From assembly GCA_022803075.1 (NCBI GenBank), contig JAFFTF010000010.1:17634-60690 (forward strand): DNA of 43,057 nucleotides, read 5' to 3'. This document shows, piece by piece, positions 22,521-30,073 of the stretch. The stretch is from Micrococcales bacterium 31B (GTDB lineage Bacteria > Actinomycetota > Actinomycetes > Actinomycetales > Dermabacteraceae). Under the pieces are notes generated by a model that was not told the DNA's origin, made no database searches, and saw only the letters and a program-made list of their open reading frames with translations. A program made the position numbers and the translations under genes. Position 1 is the stretch's first letter. The number at the start of each line of letters is the position of its first letter.

Positions 22521-23717
22521 CTAGCGCAGACCTAAGGCGGCGCCGGAGGGGTCGCCCGTGGCGGTGTCGAGGTACGGCGAACCGCCGGTGACGTTGTCGC
22601 CGCGGTTGGCTCGGGGCTTGGGTTGCCGGGGCGCCTCGTTACCGTATTTGGCTTGGACGCGCTGTGCGTGCGTTGGCGCCGTAGCGGGAACTTCCGGGTC
22701 GCGGAGGGCGGCCAGCTCGCGCCGCAGCACGGGCACGACCTCTTCGCCGAGCAGGTCGAGTTGTTCGAGCACGCTCTTCTGGGGCAGCCCCGCGTGGTCG
22801 ATGAGGAACATCTGGCGCTGGTAGTCGCCGAAGGTCTCGCGGAAGCTGAGGGTCTTTTCAATGACCTCCTGGGGGCTGCCTACCGAAAGCGGAGTGTGCT
22901 TGGCGAACTTCTCAAGGCTGGGGCCGTGACCGTACACGGGTGCCTCGTTGAAGTAGGGGCGGAACGCCTGGGCGGCCGCCTGCGAGGTCTTGGCGATGAA
23001 GGCCTGCCCGCCGAGGCCCACGATGGCCTGCTTGGCCTGGCCGTGCCCGTAGTGCTCGAAGCGCTGCCGGTAGAAGTTGATGAGCCGTAGCGAGTGTTCC
23101 GACGGGGCAAAAATGTGGTTCGAGAAGAATCCGTCACCGTAGTAGGCGGCCTGTTCCGCGATTTCGGGGGTGCGGATGGAGCCGTGCCACACGAAAGGGG
23201 GAACGTCATCGAGGGGGCGGGGCGTCGAGGTGAAACCGTCGAGCGGGGTGCGGTGCGTGCTCTGGTAGTCCACAACATCTTCGCGCCACAGGCGGTGCAG
23301 CAGGTTGTAGTTTTCCAGCGCGAGGGGCAGGGCGGTGCGGATGTCCTTGCCGAACCAGGGGTACACCGGCACGGTGTTGCCGCGGCCGAGCATGAGGTCC
23401 ATGCGGCCCTTGGCGAGGTGCTGCAGCATGGCGTATTCCTCTGCGATGCGCACGGGGTCGTTCGTGGTGATGAGAGTGGTCGCGGTGCTGAGCTTGAGCC
23501 GCGAAGTTTGCGCGGCGATGAACGCCAGCAGCGTGGTGGGGCTCGATGAGAAGAAGGGTGGGTTGTGGTGCTCGCCGATGGCGAAGACGTCGAGGCCGAC
23601 CTCTTCGGCCTTACGGGCAATCTGCACCGCGGCGTCAATGCGTTCGGCTTCGCTGGGGGTGTTGCCGGTGGTGGGGTCGCGGGTGATGTCGCTGACGCTG
23701 AAGACGCCGAATTCCAT
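22521..23717 (-). CDS. LLM-class flavin-dependent oxidoreductase (CE1758-like)
   Basis: The 398-residue protein is a luciferase-like (bacterial luciferase alpha-type) TIM-barrel monooxygenase that uses reduced FMN supplied by a partner reductase. Visible elements: 'MEFGVFSVSDITRD', 'VGLDVFAIGEHHNPPFFSSSPTTLLAFIAAQTSRLKLSTATTLITTNDPVRIAEEYAMLQHLAKGRMDLMLGRG', 'PPFVWHGSIRTPEIAEQAAYYGDGFFSNH' and 'VGSPQEVIEKTLSF'. The C-terminus carries a hydrophilic tail of about 45 residues. I chose ATG 23717 (AAGGAG upstream); a TTG at 23780 in frame overlaps the putative operator. First gene of an operon with MarR and FMN reductase. Substrate unknown. Confidence 0.9.
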   Translation of the reverse strand: MEFGVFSVSDITRDPTTGNTPSEAERIDAAVQIARKAEEVGLDVFAIGEHHNPPFFSSSPTTLLAFIAAQTSRLKLSTATTLITTNDPVRIAEEYAMLQHLAKGRMDLMLGRGNTVPVYPWFGKDIRTALPLALENYNLLHRLWREDVVDYQSTHRTPLDGFTSTPRPLDDVPPFVWHGSIRTPEIAEQAAYYGDGFFSNHIFAPSEHSLRLINFYRQRFEHYGHGQAKQAIVGLGGQAFIAKTSQAAAQAFRPYFNEAPVYGHGPSLEKFAKHTPLSVGSPQEVIEKTLSFRETFGDYQRQMFLIDHAGLPQKSVLEQLDLLGEEVVPVLRRELAALRDPEVPATAPTHAQRVQAKYGNEAPRQPKPRANRGDNVTGGSPYLDTATGDPSGAALGLR

Positions 23718-23754
23718 GTGAGTTTCTCCTTGGCCTCCGGGAGCCCCGGACCGA

Positions 23755-23776
23755 GTTGTATGCGTTTGCATATAAC
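23755..23776. promoter_or_regulatory. Candidate MarR operator
   Basis: Half-sites GTTGTATGC (23755-23763) and GCATATAAC (23768-23776) are inverted repeats matching at 8 of 9 positions around a 4-base spacer. The site is AT-rich in GC-rich surroundings and lies 38-59 bases upstream of the LLM start. The remaining bases up to the ssb gene (23777-24009) show no other clear element. Confidence 0.6.
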
Positions 23777-24009
23777 TCAAACGCGCTGGGGGCGATAATA
23801 TTCCCCACGCGGCGCGCCGTCGTAGTTGCCCGCGTCACGCGGGTGGGTCCGCGGGGGCCTCTCGGCGTTCTCGCCGCGCCACGACCTGAGTCGGGCGACG
23901 ACTCGTCTGAGGCTGGTCAGCTTTGCGATGCGCGCCCCCGGCTTCACGGCGCCGCCGACACACTAACTGCACGCGGCACCGCCGGTGCCCACCAGCTAGG
24001 AGTTACACC

Positions 24010-24546
24010 ATGGCACGCATCCAAGCCACCATTCGTGGCATTGTCGGCACGAATCCAACCCTCCATCTGCGGCAAGCGCAGGGCGCAGAACTGCCCGTCA
24101 CGCAGTTTCGACTCGCACTCGTCGACCGCTATCGAGACAGTCAGACCCGAGAGTGGAAGGACGGCGAAACCCAGTGGGTCACGGTCAGCGCCTTTCGCGA
24201 CCTCGCCCACAATGTTGCAGCGTCGGTGCGCAAGGGCGAGCGAGTGATCGTCGAGGGCAGCCTGCGCACTCAGGAGTATCTGGGCAACGACCACGCCATG
24301 CACACCGATGTACGACTCGAGGCACGCTCGGTCGGCCACGACCTGCGCTACGGCACGAGCCATTTCACGCGCACCATACGCACCGACGGCACTGACGGGG
24401 CCGAGAGCGCCGAAACCGCCGATGCCGACGACCAGACGGGTGCGGAGCAGCCCACGTACCCCAGCGCGCGTCCAGAAAACGCCCAGCCCCAGCCCGACCC
24501 CCTCGCCGCAGCCAGCGACGCACCGCTCGTGGGCGCCCCATTTTAG
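24010..24546 (+). CDS. ssb: Single-stranded DNA-binding protein (SSB, OB fold)
   Basis: The 178-residue protein binds single-stranded DNA. The OB-fold part is 'ARIQATIRGIVGTNPTLHLRQAQGAELPVTQFRLALVDRYRDSQTREWKDGETQWVTVSAFRDLAHNVAASVRKGERVIVEGSLRTQEYLGNDHAMHTDVRLEARSVGHDLRYGT', matching SSB 'F.lA...R......g.W.dget.w..v..wr.lAe.v..sl.KG.rV.v.G.l....y....G......e..A..vg.dLr.gt'. A Pro/Gln/Asp-rich tail follows, ending 'APLVGAPF' rather than the usual DDDIPF-type acidic tip, so partner-protein recruitment may differ. It is not next to rpsF/rpsR, suggesting a second, SsbB-type copy. ATG 24010 follows AGGAG. Confidence 0.88.
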   Translation: MARIQATIRGIVGTNPTLHLRQAQGAELPVTQFRLALVDRYRDSQTREWKDGETQWVTVSAFRDLAHNVAASVRKGERVIVEGSLRTQEYLGNDHAMHTDVRLEARSVGHDLRYGTSHFTRTIRTDGTDGAESAETADADDQTGAEQPTYPSARPENAQPQPDPLAAASDAPLVGAPF

Positions 24547-24573
24547 GGACGCCCCGGCCCCCCGTCTGCCGCG

Positions 24574-24605
24574 CGGCGCCAGCTTCGTAGGTGGGGCTGG
24601 CGCCG
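24574..24605 (+). terminator. Hairpin after ssb
   Basis: A perfect 10-bp stem CGGCGCCAGC / GCTGGCGCCG with a 12-base loop follows the ssb stop. No T-run, so termination is only possible. Confidence 0.45.
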
Positions 24606-24683
24606 GGTGTGCGCCGTCGGCGAAAAATCTCGGGACGAACGTAGGGGTCGGCGAGCTGGCGTACCTGGCAGAATAGGGGGTAA

Positions 24684-24702
24684 TACGGCAACACTTGCCG
24701 TA
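24684..24702. promoter_or_regulatory. 19-bp palindrome upstream of UPF0182 gene
   Basis: TACGGCAA and TTGCCGTA form a perfect 8-bp inverted repeat around CAC, 53 bases before the UPF0182 start. Could be an operator or a small mRNA hairpin; it lacks a T-run. Confidence 0.4.
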
Positions 24703-24754
24703 GGGCAATGCAATTGTCGGGGGCAAACCCCGGCTGAACCAATGAGGTGTTCGC

Positions 24755-27700
24755 TTGAGTTTCGCGGAACGACCCCCGAACGACAAATCCAAACCGCCCC
24801 GTAAACCACCCGCTCAGGAGCTCAAAGAGGCACTGGGCAAGCGGCGCCGCAGCCCTCTCGCCGTGGCGGTGATGGTGGTGGTCGCCCTCGCGGTGGTCGT
24901 CCTGGTGGCCTCCGAGGTGTGGACGCGCGTGCTGTGGTTCCAGCAGCTAGGCATGTTCCAGGTCTTGCGCACCGAGTGGTTGACCCGGGGCATCCTGTTC
25001 ATCATGTGGTTCGTCATTGCGGCGGGCGCCCTGTGGCTTAATCTTCGCGTCGCCTATAACGCTCGCCCCATCTTCGTGCCGATGACGCCCGAGGAGGAGG
25101 CCATGGAGCGATACCGCGCGAGCGTCGAACCCCTGCGCAAACTCGTCACCTATGCGGCGCCCATCCTGGTGGGCATCTTTACTGCGGCGTCGGTGTCGGC
25201 GAACTGGCAGACCGTGCTCTTGTTCTTGAACCGGCAGCCCTTCGGCACGACGGACCCGCAATTCGGATTCGACATTGGGTTCTTCGTCTTCACTTTGCCC
25301 CTCGTGCAATTGGTGCTGACGACGGTCATGGCCATCGTCGTGATCTGCGGCATCTGCTCGCTTATTACGCACTATCTGTACTCCAGCATTCGCATTCGCC
25401 CCGGTCGCGCCGAGGTGGTCAAGCCCGCCCGAATCCAGATGGGCATCCTGCTGGCGCTGTTCGCCCTGCTGCTGGGCGCGAACTACTGGTTCGACCAGTA
25501 CGCGGCACTGACGGAGTCCGGGGCTCGCTTCGACGGCGCGGGCTACGCCGCGGTGACCGCGATGATCCCGGCCAAGGCCATCCTGGCGGTCGTGGCGGTG
25601 ATCGTGGCCGTGCTGTTCCTGCTGGCGGCACTGCGTGGTTGGTGGAAGTTGCCCGCGCTCGCGGCGGTACTCATGGTGGTGGCCGTAGTGGCAGTGGGTG
25701 GCATTTACCCCGCTGCGGTGCAGCGGTTCAAGGTCGCGGCCAACGAACAGACTCTCGAATCCCCGTATATCAAGCTCAACATTGATTCGACGAAGTTTGC
25801 CTACGGCATCGACAAGATCGAATATCAGACCTATGCGGCAAAGACCACGGCCGAGGAGGGTGCCCTGCGTGAGGATGCCGCCACCACGGCCAGCATCCGG
25901 CTGCTCGACCCCCAGGTGGTCACCAGTTCGTTTAGGCAGCTGCAGCAAAACAAGCAGTACTACACCTTTACGTCGCCCCTGAACGTGGACCGCTACACCA
26001 TCGAGGGGGAGAGCCGAGACACCGTCATTGGTGTGCGCGAACTCAACCTCGGCGGTCTCGATGCCGCCCAGCAAACCTGGGTGAACCAGCACATGGGTTA
26101 CACCCACGGCTATGGCGTCGTCGCTGCGTACGGCAATCAGCCCACGGTTGACGGCTCGCCACTGTTCTATCAGCAGGGTATCCCCACGGAAGGTCCGCTC
26201 GGCACGTACGAGCCGCGCATCTACTTCGGGCAGAACTCACCCGACTACTCGATCGTGGGCGCGCCCGCGGGCGTGGCTCCGTTCGAGATCGACTACCCGG
26301 ACGACACGGTGGCCAACGGACTGCGCCTCGGAACCTACCAGGGCGACGGCGGTCCCGACGTCGGCAATTGGGTCAACCGACTGCTGTACGCCGTGAAGTT
26401 CCGCACCGAGAAGATTCTGCTGAGCGACAACATCAACTCCGAGTCGCAGATCTTGTACGACCGTGACCCGCTTCAACGCGCCGAGGCGGTCGCACCCTTT
26501 CTGACCTTCGACTCTGCGGTGTATCCCGCCGTGGTCGACGGTCGAGTCAAATGGATACTCGACGGTTACACGACCACCGCGCTCTACCCCTACGCACAGA
26601 AGGAGACGCTCGACCAGGCCGCCGCCGATTCGCAGAGCGAGCGCGCGGGTGCGGCGACGCTACGCCCAGATCAAGTGAACTACGTGCGAAACTCCGTCAA
26701 GGTCACGGTAGACGCGTTCGATGGCAAGGTCGATCTGTACGAGTGGGATTCGACGGATCCCATTCTCAAGGCCTGGAAGCAGGTCTACCCGGACCTGGTG
26801 CAACCCACGACCGCGATCAGCTCGCAGCTCATGAGCCACTTGCGCTACCCGGAGGACCTCTTCAAGATTCAGCGCACGCTGCTGGGCCGCTACCACGTGG
26901 ACGACGCAAGTTCGTTCTACACCGGTCAGGATGCCTGGACGGCCTCGCAGGACCCCACCACCCCGGGCACGACGGCACCCCAGCCGCCGTATTACATGAC
27001 GCTGCAAATGCCCGGCCAAGATACCTCGACGTTCTCGCTGACGGGTACGTTTATCCCCGGTGGCGCTGCAGGCACGCAGACCCGACAAGTGCTCACTGGG
27101 TTCCTCGCGGCGGATGCCGACGCGGGCAACGTGGCGGGCAAGAAGTCAGAAAATTATGGCACGCTGAGACTGCTCGAGTTGCCGCGAAACGTGACAGTGC
27201 AGGGCCCGCTGCAGGCATACAACACCCTCATCACCAAGCCCGAGGTGTCTACGGTCATCAACCAGTTGAAGATCGGCAACAACTCGCAGGTGACCTACGG
27301 CAATCTGCTGACCTTGCCGGTCGGCGGCGGCCTCATGTACGTGATGCCCGTGTATGTGCAGGCCAACGCCAGTTCATCGTTCCCGCAGTTGCAGCGCGTG
27401 ATCGTGGGCTTCGGTGACAAGGTGGGCTTCGCCAACACCCTGCAAGAGGCTCTCGATCAGGTCTTCGATGGCGACGCGGGCGCGACGGCGGGTGACGCCG
27501 ACCTGCAAGACGTCAAGACCGACACGGTGCCGACGCCGGCTCCCACAGGTTCGGCGACGCCGACTCCCTCGGGTAGCGCGACACCCACGCCCAGTGCCAC
27601 GCCGACGACGAGCGCCAGCGCAACGGCGCCGACCCCGGTGCCGGGTGCCACTGCGACGAGTACCGCGACGACCGTGGAGCAGGCCATCGCCGAGGCGAAC

Positions 27701-27823
27701 GCCGCTTACGTGGCCGGCGAGACCGCCCTGCAGCAGGGCAACTTCGCCGAGTACGGCGCTCAGCAGGCCAAGTTGAAGGCAGCCCTCGACAAGGCGGCGT
27801 CGCTGAGTGGCAACGCCGGTTAG
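24755..27823 (+). CDS. UPF0182-family large membrane protein
   Basis: The 1022-residue protein has a short basic N-terminus and about seven hydrophobic segments in its first 330 residues, for example 'LAVAVMVVVALAVVVLVASEVWTRVLWFQQLGMF', 'LFIMWFVIAAGALWLNLRVAYNARP' and 'TVMAIVVICGICSLITHYLYSS'. A long extracytoplasmic part follows with typical UPF0182 motifs: 'YPAAVQRFKVAANEQTLESPYIKLNIDSTKFAYGID', 'TYTHGYGVVAAY'-like block near residue 450, 'EPRIYFGQNSPDYSIVGAP', 'RDPLQRAEAVAPFLTFDSAVYPAVVDGRVKWILDGYTTT' and 'RYPEDLFKIQRTLLGRYHVDD'. A Pro/Thr/Ser-rich linker (about 930-970) precedes a final short helical tail. Role unknown. The start is TTG 24755 after GAGGTG. Confidence 0.93.
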   Translation: MSFAERPPNDKSKPPRKPPAQELKEALGKRRRSPLAVAVMVVVALAVVVLVASEVWTRVLWFQQLGMFQVLRTEWLTRGILFIMWFVIAAGALWLNLRVAYNARPIFVPMTPEEEAMERYRASVEPLRKLVTYAAPILVGIFTAASVSANWQTVLLFLNRQPFGTTDPQFGFDIGFFVFTLPLVQLVLTTVMAIVVICGICSLITHYLYSSIRIRPGRAEVVKPARIQMGILLALFALLLGANYWFDQYAALTESGARFDGAGYAAVTAMIPAKAILAVVAVIVAVLFLLAALRGWWKLPALAAVLMVVAVVAVGGIYPAAVQRFKVAANEQTLESPYIKLNIDSTKFAYGIDKIEYQTYAAKTTAEEGALREDAATTASIRLLDPQVVTSSFRQLQQNKQYYTFTSPLNVDRYTIEGESRDTVIGVRELNLGGLDAAQQTWVNQHMGYTHGYGVVAAYGNQPTVDGSPLFYQQGIPTEGPLGTYEPRIYFGQNSPDYSIVGAPAGVAPFEIDYPDDTVANGLRLGTYQGDGGPDVGNWVNRLLYAVKFRTEKILLSDNINSESQILYDRDPLQRAEAVAPFLTFDSAVYPAVVDGRVKWILDGYTTTALYPYAQKETLDQAAADSQSERAGAATLRPDQVNYVRNSVKVTVDAFDGKVDLYEWDSTDPILKAWKQVYPDLVQPTTAISSQLMSHLRYPEDLFKIQRTLLGRYHVDDASSFYTGQDAWTASQDPTTPGTTAPQPPYYMTLQMPGQDTSTFSLTGTFIPGGAAGTQTRQVLTGFLAADADAGNVAGKKSENYGTLRLLELPRNVTVQGPLQAYNTLITKPEVSTVINQLKIGNNSQVTYGNLLTLPVGGGLMYVMPVYVQANASSSFPQLQRVIVGFGDKVGFANTLQEALDQVFDGDAGATAGDADLQDVKTDTVPTPAPTGSATPTPSGSATPTPSATPTTSASATAPTPVPGATATSTATTVEQAIAEANAAYVAGETALQQGNFAEYGAQQAKLKAALDKAASLSGNAG

Positions 27824-27842
27824 ACCCCGGTAAACGGAGTGC

Positions 27843-27885
27843 GCGAACGGGCGCCGACTCGCACATGCGGTCGGGGCCCGTTCGC
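27843..27885 (+). terminator. Terminator-like hairpin after UPF0182 gene
   Basis: GCGAACGGGC-CCGAC pairs with GTCGG-GCCCGTTCGC (27843-27858 with 27870-27885), with one unpaired G on each side. Strong stem, weak T-tract. Confidence 0.65.
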
Positions 27886-27907
27886 TGTGCTTCGGGCTGT
27901 TGGGGTT

Positions 27908-27976
27908 GGGTTTGGCCGGACGCGCGCGGGGCCGGGCTGGTCAGGGTTTGGCCGGACGCGCGCGGGGCCGGGCTGG
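27908..27976. repeat. Two identical 33-bp direct repeats, 36-bp period
   Basis: Bases 27908-27940 and 27944-27976 are identical 33-mers separated by TCA. They lie in the non-coding stretch between UPF0182 and the initiator tRNA. No reading frame here looks coding. Confidence 0.88.
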
Positions 27977-28087
27977 CATCGCCGCCTCCTTCGCGTGACA
28001 CCCGTCTCACCTGCGCGTTTGTGACGAGGCGCACCCTCCAGGGATTTGATCTTGGGGGCGGCTTGGGCGTAGGGTAGGTACTACCGA

Positions 28088-28161
28088 CGCGGGGTGGAGC
28101 AGCTCGGTAGCTCGCAGGGCTCATAACCCTGAGGTCGCAGGTTCGAATCCTGTCCCCGCCA
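28088..28161 (+). tRNA. Initiator tRNA-fMet (CAT)
   Basis: The cloverleaf has an unpaired C1/C72 at the top of the acceptor stem (CGCGGGG/CCCCGCC) and three G-C pairs at the base of the anticodon stem (GGG/CCC around loop CTCATAA). Both are the hallmarks of initiator tRNA. Discriminator A at 28161; CCA is not encoded. Confidence 0.95.
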
Positions 28162-28166
28162 CGAAA

Positions 28167-28210
28167 AGGCCCCTGGTCTGCAGAAATGCAAGCCAGGGGC
28201 CTAGTTTTTT
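28167..28210 (+). terminator. Terminator after initiator tRNA
   Basis: AGGCCCCTGG (28167-28176) pairs with CCAGGGGCCT (28193-28202), followed by AG and six T. Strong. Confidence 0.92.
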
Positions 28211-28262
28211 GGCCGGCTCCGCATTGAGGCGCGGGCTCGGTCCACGGCGGAGCCACGGCCGC

Positions 28263-28292
28263 GGGGCGTCGGGTTTCGGGGCGTCGGGTTTC
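28263..28292. repeat. 15-bp tandem repeat, two copies
   Basis: GGGGCGTCGGGTTTC occurs twice in direct succession (28263-28277, 28278-28292) and begins a third time. Confidence 0.85.
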
Positions 28293-28343
28293 GGGGGCGT
28301 GAGACCCTGTGCGATCACGGTGTCCGCTTTCGCTTTCCGTTTA

Positions 28344-28476
28344 CCGTGTCCAGCGCCCCGTGTCCAGCACCCGTGCCCAGCACCCGTGCCCAGCGCTTGG
28401 CCCAGCGCGTGTCCAGTACCCGTGCGCAGCGCGCTTGGCCCAGCGCCCCGTGCCCAGCGCCCGTGCCCAGCGCCCC
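28344..28476. repeat. Degenerate tandem repeats of a CCGTGYCCAGC motif
   Basis: About ten imperfect copies of a 12-14 base unit with core GTGYCCAGCRC run through this stretch. Together with the 15-bp repeat, it fills the 275-base gap between the fMet terminator and the HTH gene. I find no credible gene here. Confidence 0.75.
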
Positions 28477-28485
28477 GCCGACTCC

Positions 28486-28935
28486 CTAGTCATCGGGATC
28501 GCGGAACATGCCCCGGTCCTTGCCGGGGCGAGCCTTGACGAATATGAAGCCGCCTTCTACGCGCGGGTCGTAGTGGATAACGCTGCCTGCCTGGAGTCGC
28601 GCGATGTTCCAAGCGTGAAAATCCTGCACCACGAGGGGAGGCAGTTCTTCGCCGGCGATGAGTTTGGACCAAGTCATGAGGCGCTGGCCCGTTTGCGTGC
28701 TCGAATGCTGTGACTTGATGTACCAGGGGATCGCTTCATAGTGTTCTGCAGGCCTGCGTCGTTTGAGGCCGTTGGCTCGAGCAAAGTACTCGATGGCCGC
28801 CCTCGACAGCGTGATTCCAAACTTTTGCTGATGCATGCGGGCGATCTCGGCGTAGGTGTAGCCGTCGAGAATCTGCTGGGTCATCTCTTCGGGGTTCTTG
28901 ATCTTTCGCCAGCGGGAGGCTTCGGGGCTAGTCAT
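28486..28935 (-). CDS. HTH protein resembling actinophage repressor-like proteins
   Basis: The 149-residue protein has an N-terminal helix-turn-helix-like region 'EEMTQQILDGYTYAEIARMHQQKFGITLSRAAIEYFARANGLKRRRP', followed by a second part 'EHYEAIPWYIKSQH....RLMTWSKLIAGEELPPLVVQDFHAWNIARLQAGSVIHYDPRVEGGFIFVKARPGKDRGMFRDP'. From memory, the combination of an HTH, an 'IPW.vk..H' segment, a helical 'R.l....r..aGe.L' and a late 'V..YDP....GF.fv' strand recurs in actinobacteriophage DNA-binding or immunity-repressor-like proteins. If correct, it is a domesticated or remnant phage gene. Its base composition looks less GC-rich than its neighbours. It is divergent from a 106-residue gene 48 bases away, and its stop is next to the repeat-rich stretch. 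Function otherwise unknown. Confidence 0.65.
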   Translation of the reverse strand: MTSPEASRWRKIKNPEEMTQQILDGYTYAEIARMHQQKFGITLSRAAIEYFARANGLKRRRPAEHYEAIPWYIKSQHSSTQTGQRLMTWSKLIAGEELPPLVVQDFHAWNIARLQAGSVIHYDPRVEGGFIFVKARPGKDRGMFRDPDD

Positions 28936-28983
28936 ATCACCAGGCTAATTGACGAATCTGCAACTGTCCAGTAGCGTGAAAGT

Positions 28984-29304
28984 ATGGAAAGTAGCGAAGT
29001 CGAGTGCGCACTTCACGGGCAGCACGCCGGCAGAGTGCGGCATATTCGAGTCACTGCCACCGACGAGGTGATCGCCGAGGAGTGGCTATGCGAAGCCCAC
29101 CTCACGCAGCAAAGTTTTACCGCGTGGCGGGCCTTCGACTATTCGGCATTCACCCAGGTTGGCCGGCGCGCTCGAAAATACGGCACGGACGTCGAGAACC
29201 CTCTGAGCGAAGATGAGTTCAACAATCTCATTCGCGACTTAGACGAGGCCTCGTGGAGCGCGGGCCTGATCCCCGAGCGGGCGCAGCGTCGACGCACGCC
29301 ATAG
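28984..29304 (+). CDS. Hypothetical protein with CxxH...CxxH motif
   Basis: The 106-residue protein carries Cys8-x2-His11 and Cys36-x2-His39 ('ECALHG' and 'WLCEAHL'), a spacing compatible with a small zinc-binding ribbon. The rest is hydrophilic and predicted helical ('LSEDEFNNLIRDLDEASWSAGL'), with a basic end. It is divergent from the HTH gene, sharing a 48-base intergenic region. I do not recognise the family. Downstream lies a perfect 12-bp palindrome GGCGCTAGCGCC (29329-29340) between it and the convergent GNAT gene. Confidence 0.65.
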   Translation: MESSEVECALHGQHAGRVRHIRVTATDEVIAEEWLCEAHLTQQSFTAWRAFDYSAFTQVGRRARKYGTDVENPLSEDEFNNLIRDLDEASWSAGLIPERAQRRRTP

Positions 29305-29382
29305 GTTCCGTCACACCCGGGCCCAACAGGCGCTAGCGCCACATAAAAACCTGGCGTCCGCGCCACGACACTCGCACAAACA

Positions 29383-29970
29383 TCAGCCGCACACAGCTTC
29401 CAGCACTCCCTCGCTTAGGGCCCGATCCGAATACACCAGCCGAGTCGCCTCGCCCCCGGGAAAGCCCGGCTCGGGGCCGCGCCACGCGAGGCGCAAGCCC
29501 GCGCGCTCAACGGTCGCCCGGGAGGCCAGGTTGTGTTCGAGCAGGTACGCAACCACGGGGGCGTCCGGAACCCCCGAGCCGCGCCGCTGTGGCGGGCTCT
29601 GGCGCCACGCGACCAGCTCGGTCAACGCGGCTCGCGCAAGCTCGGCCCCGAGGCCGCGGCCGTGAAGGTCGGCGTCGAGCCGAAAACCCAGGTTGAACCA
29701 GCCCGGCCGCACCCACCGACACCCTCCCGACCCGATGATGCGACCCGAGTCGCGCAGGCGCACGGTCCATGGGCCAAGGCCAACCTCGTCCCACGAGGCG
29801 CTCGCCGCCCGCACAAAGCGCTCGAACGGGGCAGGAGTCGTGAGTCGCAGCGAGGGGTAGTGGGTCCACGTGCGCGGGTCGGACTCGACCTCGAAAAGGT
29901 CGGGTATATCTGCAGTCGAGGGCCGCGAAAGCAGCAGCCGCGTGCACCCCGCCGCGGAGTCACCCGTCAC
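29383..29970 (-). CDS. GNAT-family N-acetyltransferase (RimJ/RimL type)
   Basis: The product has about 195 residues from GTG 29970. The GNAT core is visible: 'LLLSRPSTADIPDLFEVESDPRTWTHYPSLR', 'WTVRLRDSGRIIGSGGCRW' (strands 2-4), 'FNLGFRLDADLHGRGLGAELARAALTELV' (the acetyl-CoA pyrophosphate loop RGLG, Q/R-x-x-G-x-G/A type) and 'VVAYLLEHNLASRATVERAGLRLAWRG' (the N..S....e..G block). Such proteins acetylate amines, often N-termini or small molecules; the substrate is not predictable. The frame is open well upstream, but that part is non-coding in character, so the start is uncertain by several codons. Confidence 0.82.
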   Translation of the reverse strand: MTGDSAAGCTRLLLSRPSTADIPDLFEVESDPRTWTHYPSLRLTTPAPFERFVRAASASWDEVGLGPWTVRLRDSGRIIGSGGCRWVRPGWFNLGFRLDADLHGRGLGAELARAALTELVAWRQSPPQRRGSGVPDAPVVAYLLEHNLASRATVERAGLRLAWRGPEPGFPGGEATRLVYSDRALSEGVLEAVCG

Positions 29971-30073
29971 GACGCCCCGCCCCGGGCCGACCCAACGCAG
30001 CCCCACGACAAAGCGGGCCGGGCTGCACCGCAACCCGACCCGCGTCTGCCACGCATAGCGCGCACACTTGACC

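Noticed and set aside
28344-28476. Possible CRISPR array
   Set aside because: The repeated unit is only 12-14 bases, degenerate and without unique spacers; no cas genes are near.
28309-28713. 134-codon open frame over the repeat tract
   Set aside because: Its first half is translated from degenerate repeats and its second half is antisense to the HTH gene.
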